From JAFGAV01 sp041479055 (GTDB lineage Bacteria; Acidobacteriota; Aminicenantia; Aminicenantales; JAFGAV01): DNA of 64,000 bases. A model generated the notes under the pieces. The model did no database searches. It was not told where the DNA came from and worked only from the letters and a program-made list of their open reading frames with translations. Below are positions 15,671 through 24,493 of the stretch, in pieces. Numbering within the stretch: position 1 is the first letter of the stretch; the number at the start of each line of letters is the position of its first letter. The translations under genes and the position numbers were made by a program. The stretch is from contig OY969762.1 in NCBI GenBank assembly GCA_963702835.1, forward strand, positions 2,294,001 to 2,358,000, in the 5' to 3' direction.

Positions 15671-16406
15671 GGCAGCCTCCGGCGAAGATCTGGCGCACCT
15701 CAGGCGTGTAGCCGCCCGCCGAGTCATAGATCACCAGCGGCCGCAGAACCCGGGGCTTGGCGGCCTTATCGTCAACCTCGGCCAGAAAGAGACAGGCCGG
15801 CTGGCTGCGCCTGGAGCGGACAGAACGGAGGCGCCCGAGACGGAGCCCGCTCCGCTCGAGCGCCTGGCGGAAATCCGCTCGGCGCCGCTCGGGGAAGACA
15901 AAATAACTTCTTCCCCCCTTCTTCAGTAGACGGCGCGTGGCTTCCATGACATCAAAAATATCACATCTCAGCTCATGTTTGGCAATAGACTTCTCGGCCG
16001 AAGGGCTGAGCGTCCCTTTCGCCCCTTTGAGATAGGGCGGGTTGGAAAAGACGACGTCGTATTTTTTTCGGGGGCGGAACTTCCGCAAATCCCCCCGGAC
16101 GACCCTCACCCGGCCACCGAGCCCGTTGAGGGCCACGTTCCGGCCGGCCAGCCCGGCCAAGGACCTCTGCACCTCCAGGGCGGTGATGCGCCGAAAGGGC
16201 TTGGCCGAAAGCAGGAGAGAAATGATCCCGCAACCACAGCCCAGCTCCAGAAGTTCGTCCCGGGGCCTGGCCCGGATGAATGAGGCCAGCAAGGGGGCAT
16301 CCACCGAGAACCGGTAGCCCATTTTTTTCTGCCGGACCAGGATCCGGCCGTGGTAGAACGTGTCGAGCGTCTCGTCTTTAGGCACGGGCCTGATCGTTCT
16401 TGTCAT
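15663..16406 (-). CDS. tRNA1(Val) adenine-N6 methyltransferase-like protein (TrmN6/YfiC family)
   Basis: 247 residues, SAM-dependent methyltransferase of the small-base N6 class. Motif I is LLELGCGCGIISLLLS (about residues 51-66); motif IV is FSNPPYLKG, the NPPY that contacts the target adenine. The N-terminus (YHGRILVRQKKMGYRFSVDAPLLASF) matches the YfiC/TrmN6 family closely. Its start overlaps the end of atpC by 29 nt and its end overlaps wzm by 8 nt, so it is embedded in the ATP synthase/exporter run. A HemK-like role on another substrate is the main alternative. Confidence 0.75.
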   Translation of the reverse strand: MTRTIRPVPKDETLDTFYHGRILVRQKKMGYRFSVDAPLLASFIRARPRDELLELGCGCGIISLLLSAKPFRRITALEVQRSLAGLAGRNVALNGLGGRVRVVRGDLRKFRPRKKYDVVFSNPPYLKGAKGTLSPSAEKSIAKHELRCDIFDVMEATRRLLKKGGRSYFVFPERRRADFRQALERSGLRLGRLRSVRSRRSQPACLFLAEVDDKAAKPRVLRPLVIYDSAGGYTPEVRQIFAGGCRA

Positions 16407-16671
16407 CGTCGCTCAGTTCGGTAAAGACCATGACCATATCGGGACGGATGTCGGCGTAGCCGCCCCGAATGGAGAGGCTTTCCTCCTCCCCGTCGGAGGG
16501 GAAGTGAAGCCGGCCCCGGCCCAGGGCCGTGAGGAGCGGCCGGTGGCCGGGCAAGATGCCCAGTTCACCGTCAAGCCCGGGCAGGCTGACCGAGGGGACT
16601 TCCGCTTCCACAGCCAAGCGCCGGGGAGTGATGACCCTCAGCTGCATCTTCAAGGGGCTCTCCGGGCTCAT
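16378..16671 (-). CDS. atpC: ATP synthase epsilon subunit, short form
   Basis: 97 residues with the N-terminal beta-sandwich signature (MQLRVITPRRLAVEAEVPSV, LPGLDGELGILPGHRPLLTAL and the IRGGYADI stretch). Typical epsilon subunits are about 130-140 residues; here the C-terminal two-helix inhibitory domain is missing, the protein ending soon after the sandwich. This implies that the ATP-hydrolysis brake provided by that domain is absent or replaced. It overlaps atpD by 4 nt and the next gene by 29 nt. Confidence 0.9.
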   Translation of the reverse strand: MSPESPLKMQLRVITPRRLAVEAEVPSVSLPGLDGELGILPGHRPLLTALGRGRLHFPSDGEEESLSIRGGYADIRPDMVMVFTELSDDDKNDQARA

Positions 16672-18101
16672 TCCGACTTCAGCTCCTCGGCCCGCAGGAT
16701 GGCGTCCTCGATGGCGCCCACCATGTAGAAGGCCTGCTCGGGCTTGTCGTCGTGGAGGCCTTCCACAATTTCGGCAAAACCCTTCACCGTTTCCTCGATG
16801 GTCACGTACTTGCCCGGCCGGCCGGTAAACTCCACGGCCACGTGGAAGGGCTGGGACAGGAACCGCTGGATCTTGCGAGCCCGGGCCACCACCAGCTTGT
16901 CTTCATCCGACAGCTCCTCGATGCCCAGGATGGCGATGATGTCCTGGAGTTCCCTGTAGCGCTGGAGGATCTCCTTGACCTTGCGGGCCACCCGGTAGTG
17001 CTCCGGGCTGATGATCCGCGGGTCGAGGATGCGGGAATAAGAGGCCAGGGGGTCCACGGCCGGGTAGATGCCCATCTCGGTCAGAGCCCGGGAGAGGTTG
17101 GTGGAAGCATCCAGGTGGGAGAAGACGGTAGCCGGCGCCGGGTCGGTAAAGTCGTCGGCCGGGACATAAATGGCCTGGACCGAGGTAATGGAACCCTTTT
17201 TGGTCGAGGTGATGCGCTCCTCAAGCTCACCCAGTTCGCTGGCCAGGTTGGGCTGGTAGCCGACGGCAGAGGGCATACGGCCCAGCAGGGCCGAGACCTC
17301 GCTCCCGGCCTGGGTGAAGCGGAAGATGTTGTCGATGAAGAGGAGGAGGTCCTGGTTCATCTCGTCCCGAAAATACTCGGCCACGGACAGGGCGGTCAGG
17401 CCGACCCTCAGGCGGGCGCCCGGCGGCTCGGTCATCTGTCCGTAAATGAGGGAGGTCTTGCCGATGACCCCCGACTGTTTCATCTCCAGCCAGAGGTCAT
17501 TGCCTTCGCGCGTCCGCTCGCCCACCCCGGCGAACACGGAATAGCCGCCGTGCTTCTTGGCCACGTTGTGGATGAGCTCCATGATGATAACCGTCTTGCC
17601 CACCCCGGCGCCGCCGAACAGGCCGATCTTTCCGCCCTTGAGGAAGGGCTGGATGAGGTCGATGACCTTGATGCCGGTCTCGAACATCTCCAGCTTGGTA
17701 CTCTGCTGCTCGAGAACCGGCGCCAGCCTGTGGATAGGGTAGCGGACCTTGGACTCGATGGGCCCCAGATGGTCCACCGGTTCGCCGATGACGTTCATCA
17801 CCCGGCCCAGAGTGGCCTCGCCCACCGGAACGGTGATGGGCCCTTCCAGGTTGAGGGCTTTCATCCCCCGGGCCAGGCCGTCGGTGGGGTGCATGGACAC
17901 GCACCGCACCCGGTCCTCCCCCAGATGCTGCTCCACCTCGACCACAATGTCCACCGGCGTGAGCGTGTCGAAGCCCTCGCTGGTGATGCGGATGGCACTG
18001 TAGATCTTGGGCAGATCCTTATCTTTGAACTCCACGTCCACCACCGGGCCAATGATCTCGACCACCCTTCCTATTTTTGATTCGTCTTTGGGATTCGCCA
18101 T
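16668..18101 (-). CDS. atpD: ATP synthase beta subunit
   Basis: 477 residues from the ATG at 18101, where the family N-terminus (GRVVEIIGPVVDVEF) begins; the frame stays open to 18152 but that extension is not conserved. Walker A GGAGVGKT, GERTREGNDLW with the catalytic Glu, the DNIFRFTQAGSEVSALLGR stretch and PADDFTDPAPAT are all intact. Catalytic subunit of F1, making ATP at the alpha/beta interfaces. It lies 31 nt after atpG. Confidence 0.97.
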   Translation of the reverse strand: MANPKDESKIGRVVEIIGPVVDVEFKDKDLPKIYSAIRITSEGFDTLTPVDIVVEVEQHLGEDRVRCVSMHPTDGLARGMKALNLEGPITVPVGEATLGRVMNVIGEPVDHLGPIESKVRYPIHRLAPVLEQQSTKLEMFETGIKVIDLIQPFLKGGKIGLFGGAGVGKTVIIMELIHNVAKKHGGYSVFAGVGERTREGNDLWLEMKQSGVIGKTSLIYGQMTEPPGARLRVGLTALSVAEYFRDEMNQDLLLFIDNIFRFTQAGSEVSALLGRMPSAVGYQPNLASELGELEERITSTKKGSITSVQAIYVPADDFTDPAPATVFSHLDASTNLSRALTEMGIYPAVDPLASYSRILDPRIISPEHYRVARKVKEILQRYRELQDIIAILGIEELSDEDKLVVARARKIQRFLSQPFHVAVEFTGRPGKYVTIEETVKGFAEIVEGLHDDKPEQAFYMVGAIEDAILRAEELKSE

Positions 18102-18132
18102 GATGTGTTCTCGCTTCCCGCTCGGCTTTCCT

Positions 18133-18996
18133 CTATTTGGCCAGCGCCTCAACAGTGGTCATGATCTCCAGCAGCTCCTTGGTGATGGAGGCTTGGCGGA
18201 TCTTGTTCAGCACCAGGATCAGCCGGGAGATAAGCTCCTCAGCGTTCTGGGTGGCGTTTTCCATGGCCATCATCCGGGCGGCTTGCTCGGCGGCCTGGGA
18301 TTCGTAGAAACAGTGCAGGACCTCGAGGGTCAAGCCCGCCGGAAGAAGCGACCGAAGGACAGCACTCAGCTCAGGCTCCCAGTCCGGCGAACTCGACCCG
18401 GCGGCCGCCCCCCCGCTCTCCCAGGCCAGGGGCAGCAGCGGCCGCAGAGTCACTCGAGGGGCCAGGATGGACTTGAACTCATTGTAGGCGATGACGACCG
18501 CGTCCGTCCGCTGCAGGATATACTGCTGCAGCAGGTCCTGGGCGATGGCCACGATCTCGGCGGCCTGGATTTTGTCCGTCCTTTTGGCTATAGCCCGCAG
18601 GATGGGCAGTCCGCTCCGCCGGAAATAGGATTCCGCCTTTTTGCCGATGAGCACCAGCCGGACCTCGGCCGTCCGGGCCTTGGCCTCGAAATATTCATGG
18701 GTCTTGGCCAGCAGGTTAGAGTTGAAAGCGCCGCACAGGCCTTTGTCGGAAGTGATGACCAGTCCGGTGATCCGCTTCTCTTCCCGGCGGGCCAGCAGGG
18801 GATGATCCTGCAGCCCCGCCCAGGCCGCCGCCCGGGTTACCAAGGCCGGCCAGGTGTGCCACCAGGGCCGGCTCTCCAGCACCAGCCGCTGGGATTTGCG
18901 AAATTTGGCCGTGGACACGGTCTTCATGGCCCGGGTGATCTGCTGCGTGTTCCTCACGCTGCGGATCCGGCGGCGGAGGTCGATCAGAGCGGGCAT
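18133..18996 (-). CDS. atpG: ATP synthase gamma subunit
   Basis: 287 residues. The N-terminal helix (LIDLRRRIRSVRNTQQITRAMKTVSTAKFRK) and the C-terminal helix (QAARMMAMENATQNAEELIS) form the rotary coiled-coil shaft; SDKGLCGAFNSN is the conserved middle motif. The gene sits between atpA (one nt apart) and atpD. Confidence 0.96.
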   Translation of the reverse strand: MPALIDLRRRIRSVRNTQQITRAMKTVSTAKFRKSQRLVLESRPWWHTWPALVTRAAAWAGLQDHPLLARREEKRITGLVITSDKGLCGAFNSNLLAKTHEYFEAKARTAEVRLVLIGKKAESYFRRSGLPILRAIAKRTDKIQAAEIVAIAQDLLQQYILQRTDAVVIAYNEFKSILAPRVTLRPLLPLAWESGGAAAGSSSPDWEPELSAVLRSLLPAGLTLEVLHCFYESQAAEQAARMMAMENATQNAEELISRLILVLNKIRQASITKELLEIMTTVEALAK

Positions 18997-18997
18997 C

Positions 18998-20515
18998 CTA
19001 GCCCTCCTCCTCCTTGAACTTCCGGTTGAATTCCTGGAAGGCGGCGGTGATGTCCTGGTCGAGCGACGGGTCGATGGATTTTTTCTCAGTCAACCGGGTG
19101 AGGATGTCGCGGCGTTCGCCTTCGATGAATTTGTAGAGCTTGGCCTCATAGCGGCCGATCTGGTCCACCCGGAACTCGTCCAGGAAGCCGCGGTTGCCGG
19201 CGTAGATGATGAGGACCTGTTTCTCCACCGGCAGCGGCGCGTACTGGACCTGTTTGAGGATCTCGGTCAAGCGCAGGCCTCGGTCGAGTTGGGCTTGGGA
19301 GATACGGTCGAGCTCGGTGCCGAACTGGGCGAAGGTCAGGAGTTCGCGGTACTGCTGGAGGTCGCCGCGGAGCTTGCCGGCGACCTGCTTCATGGCCTTG
19401 ATCTGAGCGTGGCCGCCCACTCGGGACACGGAGATGCCAACGTTGATAGCCGGCCGCACCCCGGCATTGAACAGCTCGGGCTCCAGGTATATCTGGCCGT
19501 CGGTGATGGAGATGACGTTGGTGGGGATGTAGCCCGAGACGTCGCCGGCCTGAGTTTCGATGAGGGGCAGGGCGGTCAGCGAGCCCCCCCCCAGGGTGTC
19601 GTTGAGCTTGGCCGCGCGCTCCAGCAGGCGGGAATGGAGGTAGAAGACATCGCCGGGATAAGCCTCCCTTCCCGGCGGCCGGCGCAGGAGGAGGGATATC
19701 TCGCGGTAGGCGGCGGCGTGCTTGGACAGGTCGTCGTAGATGATCAAGGCGTGCTGGCCGTTGTCCCGAAAATATTCGCCCATGGCGCAGCCGCTGTAGG
19801 GCGCCAGGTACTGCAGGGGCGAGGGGTCGGAGGCGGAGGACGCCACGACGATGGTATAGTCCATGGCCCCGTAATCCTTCAACGTTTTAATGAAATAGGC
19901 GATGGTGGAGTTCTTCTGCCCGATGGCCACGTAAATACAGATGACTCCCGTTCCCTTCTGGTTGAGAATGGTGTCCTGGATGATGGCCGATTTGCCCGTC
20001 TGGCGGTCGCCGATGATGAGCTCCCGCTGGCCGCGGCCGATGGGGATCATGGCGTCGATGGCCTTGATGCCGGTCTGCAGCGGCTCGCGCACCGGCAGCC
20101 GGTCCACCACTCCGGGAGCCAGGCGCTCCACCACCATGTGGATGTCGGTCTGGACAGGCCCCTGGCCGTCCAGGGGAAGGCCCAGAGGATTGACCACTCG
20201 GCCGACCAGGGCCGGCCCGGAAGGCACCTGCATAATGCGGTGGGTCCGCTTGACCAGATCGCCCTCACGGATGAGGTCGCTCTCGCCCAGCAGGACGGCG
20301 CCCACGCTGTCCTCTTCCAGGTTGAGGGCCAGGCCGAAGACGCCCTTGGGGAAGTCCAGCAGCTCGTTGTACATGACCCTGTCCAGGCCATGGATCTGGG
20401 CGATACCGTCACCTACGGAGATGACGGTGCCCACTTCCTGGATGTCCATACCGGTGTCGAAGCCCTCAATCTGCTTCTGGATGATGCGGCTGATCTCGTC
20501 GGCCTTTAACTGCAT
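18998..20515 (-). CDS. atpA: ATP synthase alpha subunit
   Basis: 505 residues, full length. MQLKADEISRIIQKQIEGFD is the classical N-terminus; Walker A GDRQTGKSAI is at about residues 169-178; IYDDLSKHAAAYREISLLLRRPPGREAYPGD and the arginine-finger region VSRVGGHAQIKAMKQ are conserved. Non-catalytic nucleotide-binding subunit of F1. The start lies 24 nt after atpH. Confidence 0.97.
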   Translation of the reverse strand: MQLKADEISRIIQKQIEGFDTGMDIQEVGTVISVGDGIAQIHGLDRVMYNELLDFPKGVFGLALNLEEDSVGAVLLGESDLIREGDLVKRTHRIMQVPSGPALVGRVVNPLGLPLDGQGPVQTDIHMVVERLAPGVVDRLPVREPLQTGIKAIDAMIPIGRGQRELIIGDRQTGKSAIIQDTILNQKGTGVICIYVAIGQKNSTIAYFIKTLKDYGAMDYTIVVASSASDPSPLQYLAPYSGCAMGEYFRDNGQHALIIYDDLSKHAAAYREISLLLRRPPGREAYPGDVFYLHSRLLERAAKLNDTLGGGSLTALPLIETQAGDVSGYIPTNVISITDGQIYLEPELFNAGVRPAINVGISVSRVGGHAQIKAMKQVAGKLRGDLQQYRELLTFAQFGTELDRISQAQLDRGLRLTEILKQVQYAPLPVEKQVLIIYAGNRGFLDEFRVDQIGRYEAKLYKFIEGERRDILTRLTEKKSIDPSLDQDITAAFQEFNRKFKEEEG

Positions 20516-20539
20516 GTTCGCTCCATGTTCTTCGCTTCT

Positions 20540-21082
20540 TCAGTTCTCGGCCAGGATGTCGCGGAGCCTGGACAACTCGCCGCGAAGCGTCAGGTCGTAG
20601 ATGACATGGCCCTTCCGCAGGGCCAGGCCGCCCACCAGCTCCGGGTCCAGGCTGAACTTCAGGAAGACCGGACGGCCTTCCCGGGATTCGAGGGCCCGGC
20701 GCAGACGCGTTTGCTGAGCCTGGCTTAAGGGAACGGCCGAGCAGGCCTCCACGGTCACCGCGCCGATCTTGTCGTTCCACAGGAGGGGCAAGAGGTCGAG
20801 AATGTCGGGCAGCAGCTCGAACCGGCCTTTTTCCAGGAGCAGGAGGATAAAGTTCCTGGTACGGAGGTCGGCGGCAGCCCGCTCTAGGACTTCACGGACC
20901 AGGTCGGTCTTCTTCGTCTTGGACACAAAGGGGCTGGCCAAGGCCTGGTGGAACTTTTTATGTTCGAAGAACAGACCGGTGAACTCCCTCAGCTCCTCCC
21001 GAACTTTCCGGAAGTCGGCTTCGTCCCGCAGGACGTTAATGAGCCCTTGGCCGTACCTTCGAATCAGAACCTGTTTGATCAT
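20540..21082 (-). CDS. atpH: ATP synthase delta subunit
   Basis: 180 residues with the OSCP/delta pattern: VLIRRYGQGLINVLRDE at the N-terminus, SPFVSKTKKTDLVREVLE, FILLLLEKGRFELLPDILD, and the C-terminal beta motif DPELVGGLALRKGHVIYDLTLRGEL. It connects the peripheral stalk to the crown of F1. The start lies 47 nt inside the 3' end of the b-subunit gene, a larger overlap than usual, but the family N-terminus leaves no later start. Confidence 0.92.
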   Translation of the reverse strand: MIKQVLIRRYGQGLINVLRDEADFRKVREELREFTGLFFEHKKFHQALASPFVSKTKKTDLVREVLERAAADLRTRNFILLLLEKGRFELLPDILDLLPLLWNDKIGAVTVEACSAVPLSQAQQTRLRRALESREGRPVFLKFSLDPELVGGLALRKGHVIYDLTLRGELSRLRDILAEN

Positions 21083-21641
21083 TTTTGGACAACTCTTCTA
21101 TGGCGCGGTCGATGAGCCCCGCCTGAATCTCCGGCGTCAACCGTTTCTTGATCCGGGCCAGAGCGCGCTCGGCGGCCAGCCCGGCCGCGTACCTCTTGAG
21201 CTCGCCAAGGCCGGAACGGACTTGGGCCTCCATGTCCTGCTCGGTCAGACGCTTGATCCTGTCCGCCTCCCGGCGGGCCACCTCCCGGATCCGTTCCTGT
21301 TCGGCCCGTCCTTCTTCCGCGGCCGCCGTTTGGAGCGATTTCAGCTCGGCGTCCAGGCCGGACAGACGTTCCCGGGCTTGTCTCAGCCGCTCCTCGGCCT
21401 GACGAACTTTCTCCTGAGCGTCTTCGAGCTTCCGCCGGGCCTCTGCCTGGCGGCCGGCCAGAATGGTCCGGACCGGTTTGAACAAAATGAAACCCAAGCC
21501 GCCGAAAAGGATGAGAAAGTTTACGACCTTGCCGATCATATCCAGGCTGCCCCCGGAATGCCTCACGCCTTCTTCCGATCCCCATAGCCACAGGGCGGTG
21601 GGGAAAAAGAGGAGCAGCGCAATAAGAACCCGGCCTCTCAA
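21036..21641 (-). CDS. atpF: ATP synthase b subunit (with N-terminal extension)
   Basis: 201 residues. A signal-like hydrophobic segment (LIALLLFFPTALWLWG) is followed by a second one (MIGKVVNFLILFGGLGFILFKPVRTIL) that is the true b-subunit anchor, then a long charged coiled coil (about residues 60-140) rich in E, R and Q. The extra N-terminal hydrophobic stretch may be a cleaved signal peptide, as in some delta-proteobacterial and acidobacterial b subunits. Together with b' it forms a heterodimeric peripheral stalk. It overlaps b' by 4 nt. Confidence 0.88.
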   Translation of the reverse strand: MRGRVLIALLLFFPTALWLWGSEEGVRHSGGSLDMIGKVVNFLILFGGLGFILFKPVRTILAGRQAEARRKLEDAQEKVRQAEERLRQARERLSGLDAELKSLQTAAAEEGRAEQERIREVARREADRIKRLTEQDMEAQVRSGLGELKRYAAGLAAERALARIKKRLTPEIQAGLIDRAIEELSKNDQTGSDSKVRPRAH

Positions 21642-22054
21642 TCCAACAGCCTCCGTTCGATCCTTTCGGCCAGATCGTCGGCCCGGAAATCCGCATCTTT
21701 TATTAAAGCCTCCACCTGGGCGGCGACCTCGGATTTGGCCGCCTCCACCCGGCGGCGATATTCGGCGTTCATCTCCGCCACCATCCGGCTTTTCTCCCGC
21801 CCGGCCTCGGCCGTCAACCGTTCCCGGACCTGCTCAGCCTGAAGCTTGGCCTCGCGGACTGCCTGATTGATTTTCTCCAGGGACTGTTCATATTCTTCCT
21901 GGCTTCGGCGCGATTCATCCAGTCCCCGGCGAACACGCCGCTCCCGTTCGTCCCTGACCTTGCGCACCGGGTTGAAAAAGACCTTGGTCAGGATGAAGAC
22001 CAGGACCCAGACGATAAGGAAGACAAAAAGAGCAGAGCTGTCTATGGAAAGCAT
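21638..22054 (-). CDS. ATP synthase b' subunit
   Basis: 138 residues: one membrane helix (ALFVFLIVWVLVFILTKVFF) followed by NPVRKVRDERERRVRRGLDESRRS and a long coiled coil, the pattern of the second b-type subunit in two-b ATP synthases. It is the first gene of the run b'-b-delta-alpha-gamma-beta-epsilon. The a (atpB) and c (atpE) genes are not upstream: folC and a repeat element occupy that position, so they must lie elsewhere in the genome. Confidence 0.88.
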   Translation of the reverse strand: MLSIDSSALFVFLIVWVLVFILTKVFFNPVRKVRDERERRVRRGLDESRRSQEEYEQSLEKINQAVREAKLQAEQVRERLTAEAGREKSRMVAEMNAEYRRRVEAAKSEVAAQVEALIKDADFRADDLAERIERRLLD

Positions 22055-22138
22055 ATCAGTTCAATCAGATACGAATGAAAAATGAGTGCTCAAGGTAGCA
22101 TGATTGCCCGCAAAATGCAAGGATGCTTCCGGCCCAGC

Positions 22139-22286
22139 ATGCATCTCCAATCCTGTGATATGTGGGGAGGGGTGGCACGGCGGAGGGGCTCCCCACCCGC
22201 GCGCAGCCTGGCGAGCACGAATGGGGAGGAGCCGTGACAGGACCCCTCCTCTTCTTGAAGCTAGGATCACACAAATGGAGATGCTT
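22139..22286. repeat. MITE-like element, copy 1
   Basis: Terminal inverted repeats GCATCTCCAATCCTGTGAT (22141-22159) and ATCACACAAATGGAGATGC (22266-22284), matching at 16 of 19 positions. The interior contains GGGGAGGGGTGGCACGGCGG and a partly complementary GGGGAGGAGCCGTGACAGG, so the whole unit can fold into a long hairpin. It lies between folC and atpF'. Related copies are at 24494, 47501 and 54211. No transposase is present. Confidence 0.7.
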
Positions 22287-22305
22287 ACTCAGGCCCATCG
22301 CTTCT

Positions 22306-23619
22306 CTAGGCGATATCTCTTTTTCCGGCTAGGAGCTCTTTAATGGCCCCCACCAAAAACAGGGAGCCGGTGGCCAGGAGGCAGCCTCGCCGCCGGCGAG
22401 CTTCAGCCAGGGCCGAGCAATAGGCCCGTCCCGGGTCGGGCTCAATCAAAATGCGGCCGGCAAAGGACCGGGCTTGGTCCAGGATATCGGCCGGTTCGGC
22501 TGCGCGGTGGAAAGGAAACTTTGTCAGAATGATTTTTTCGGCCGGGGGAAAAAGAATGCGAGCGAGGCCGCCGATATCCTTGTCCCGCATGACGGCGAAA
22601 AGCAAGACCAGGGGCTGCCGGATAAAATCCTTGATGTAAGCCCGGACGGCCAGAGCGCCGTCCGGATTGTGGGCGCCGTCCAAAATGACCCGGGGCGAGC
22701 GGCGGACAGTCTCCAGCCGGCCCGGCCAGAAGGCCTCGGCGATGCCCCGAAGAATGAGCTTCTCTTGTAGAAGCCTCCACCTTCGGCCCAGCAGGGTGGC
22801 GGCGGACAGGGCCACGGCCGCATTTGTCCCCTGATGATAACCGAGGAGCCGAGGTGAATAGACGAATCGCTTCTCCGGCGTTTTATAAATAAATTTATAG
22901 CCCCTATCTCTTTCTCCTTTTAAAGCGATAAACCTGTTGGGCGGGTCAAAGACTCCGGTGAACGGGGCCTCAAGCTCCCGAGCCCTTTTTCTGATGACGG
23001 CGGCGGCTGTCCGCTTATCCACGCCGCTCACCACGGGCACGCCCGGTTTGATGATGCCGGCCTTTTCGAAGGCGATGTGGGCCAGCCGCCGGCCCAGATA
23101 TTTCTCGTGGTCGCGGCTGATGGAAGTAATAACGGAGAGAATCGGCGTCACGACGTTGGTCGCGTCAAACCGGCCGCCCAGGCCTACTTCCAGAACAGCG
23201 ATGTCTACCCTTTTTTCATGAAAATAGCTCAGGGCGGCGCAGGTCAGGACCTCAAAATGAGTGGGCGGAGAGGGCAGCTTCCCGGCCCGCAGGAGTTTGT
23301 CCGCGACCTGCCGGACCGCGGTCAGGACCCGGCAAAACTCCGGGGAGGAGATCTGTCTATCGTTAATGCGGATCCTCTCCTCGACCGAGACCAGGTGGGG
23401 AGAAGTGTACAGGCCCGCCCGCAGGCCGTGCAGGCTCAGAATGCGGGTGAGCATGGCGCACACCGAGCCCTTGCCGTTCGTGCCGGCCACCAGAAGCGTC
23501 GGATATCTCAGGTGGGGGTTGTCCAGGCCGTTGAGCAAGGTTCGGACGCTGTCCAAGCCGAGCTTAATGCCTATGACCTGGAGCGAATCCAGGTAGGCCC
23601 GGCACTGCGCGAAATTCAT
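22306..23619 (-). CDS. folC: Bifunctional folylpolyglutamate/dihydrofolate synthase
   Basis: 437 residues of the Mur ligase-like family. The P-loop VAGTNGKGSVCAML is at about residues 44-57; TSPHLVSVEERIRIND and the FEVLTCAALSYF segment are typical of FolC; ILDGAHNPDGALAVRAYI is the C-terminal-domain motif. It adds glutamate to dihydropteroate and folates. The start overlaps the end of accD by 4 nt, the common accD-folC pair. Confidence 0.95.
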   Translation of the reverse strand: MNFAQCRAYLDSLQVIGIKLGLDSVRTLLNGLDNPHLRYPTLLVAGTNGKGSVCAMLTRILSLHGLRAGLYTSPHLVSVEERIRINDRQISSPEFCRVLTAVRQVADKLLRAGKLPSPPTHFEVLTCAALSYFHEKRVDIAVLEVGLGGRFDATNVVTPILSVITSISRDHEKYLGRRLAHIAFEKAGIIKPGVPVVSGVDKRTAAAVIRKRARELEAPFTGVFDPPNRFIALKGERDRGYKFIYKTPEKRFVYSPRLLGYHQGTNAAVALSAATLLGRRWRLLQEKLILRGIAEAFWPGRLETVRRSPRVILDGAHNPDGALAVRAYIKDFIRQPLVLLFAVMRDKDIGGLARILFPPAEKIILTKFPFHRAAEPADILDQARSFAGRILIEPDPGRAYCSALAEARRRRGCLLATGSLFLVGAIKELLAGKRDIA

Positions 23620-24413
23620 CGAGGCCGGTTGAGGAAAAGGCGCAGGGCGCGAATGATGTAGTCGCGCAGGACCCGCCGTTCCACAACGTCGTCCAGCATG
23701 CCGTTCTTGAGCAGGAACTCGGAACGCTGGAACCCTTTGGGCAGCTTTTCCCGGATCGTCTGTTCGATGACTCTCGGCCCGGCGAAGGTGATCAGGGCGT
23801 TGGGCTCGGCGATGTTGATGTCGCCCAGCATGGCGTAGGAGGCCGTGGTGCCGCCCGTAGTCGGGTCGGTCAGGACGGAGATGTAGGGCAGCCCGGCCTC
23901 ATCCAGCCGGGCCAGAGCGGCGCTCGTCTTGGCCAGCTGCATCAGGGACAGAACCCCTTCCTGCATCCTGGCTCCGCCGGAGCAGGAGACGATGATGAGG
24001 GGCAGGCGCTCGGCCAGGGCCCGTTCAGCCGCCCTGGTGATTTTCTCGCCCACTACCGAGCCCATGCTGCCGCCCATGAAGAAGAAGTCCATGGCCGAGA
24101 TGATGACCGGGATGCCGTCCAGGGTCCCTTTGGCGTTGATCACCGCATCGGCCAAACCCGTTTTCTTCTGGCTGTCCTGGAGCCGGCGGTTGTACTTCTG
24201 GGTGTCTTCGAACTGCAGCCGGTCAACCGGACGGATATTTTCATCGAAGCGCTCCCAGGAACCCTTGTCCAGCAGCATGTCCAGACGTTCCTCGGCCGAA
24301 AGGCGGAAGTGGAAATTGCAGGAAGGGCAAACCGAGAGGTTGTCCAGTATATCCTGTTTATAGAGGATGCGTCCACAGCTATTGCAGCGTGTCCACAACC
24401 CTTCTTCGGCCAT
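23616..24413 (-). CDS. accD: Acetyl-CoA carboxylase carboxyltransferase beta subunit
   Basis: 265 residues. An N-terminal zinc ribbon with Cys10-x2-Cys13 and Cys29-x2-Cys32 is followed by the crotonase-like carboxyltransferase domain (GMDFFFMGGSMGSVVGEKITRA region, SCSGGARMQEGVLSLMQLAKTSAAL, TDPTTGGTTASYAMLGD). It transfers the carboxyl group from biotin to acetyl-CoA in the first step of fatty-acid synthesis. A GGAGGG ribosome-binding site lies upstream and a promoter is at 24475-24446. Confidence 0.96.
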   Translation of the reverse strand: MAEEGLWTRCNSCGRILYKQDILDNLSVCPSCNFHFRLSAEERLDMLLDKGSWERFDENIRPVDRLQFEDTQKYNRRLQDSQKKTGLADAVINAKGTLDGIPVIISAMDFFFMGGSMGSVVGEKITRAAERALAERLPLIIVSCSGGARMQEGVLSLMQLAKTSAALARLDEAGLPYISVLTDPTTGGTTASYAMLGDINIAEPNALITFAGPRVIEQTIREKLPKGFQRSEFLLKNGMLDDVVERRVLRDYIIRALRLFLNRPR

Positions 24414-24445
24414 TTTTTTTGACCCTCCGGAAATTCTGCCAGAAA

Positions 24446-24475
24446 ATACTAATCTGATATCGGTCTTAAAGTCAA
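24446..24475 (-). promoter_or_regulatory. Promoter of accD-folC
   Basis: Minus strand TTGACT (24475-24470), 18-bp spacer, TAGTAT (24451-24446), about 32 nt before the accD start, with GGAGGG in the leader. Confidence 0.5.
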
Positions 24476-24493
24476 CGCCTCGCTAGCCTTTGT

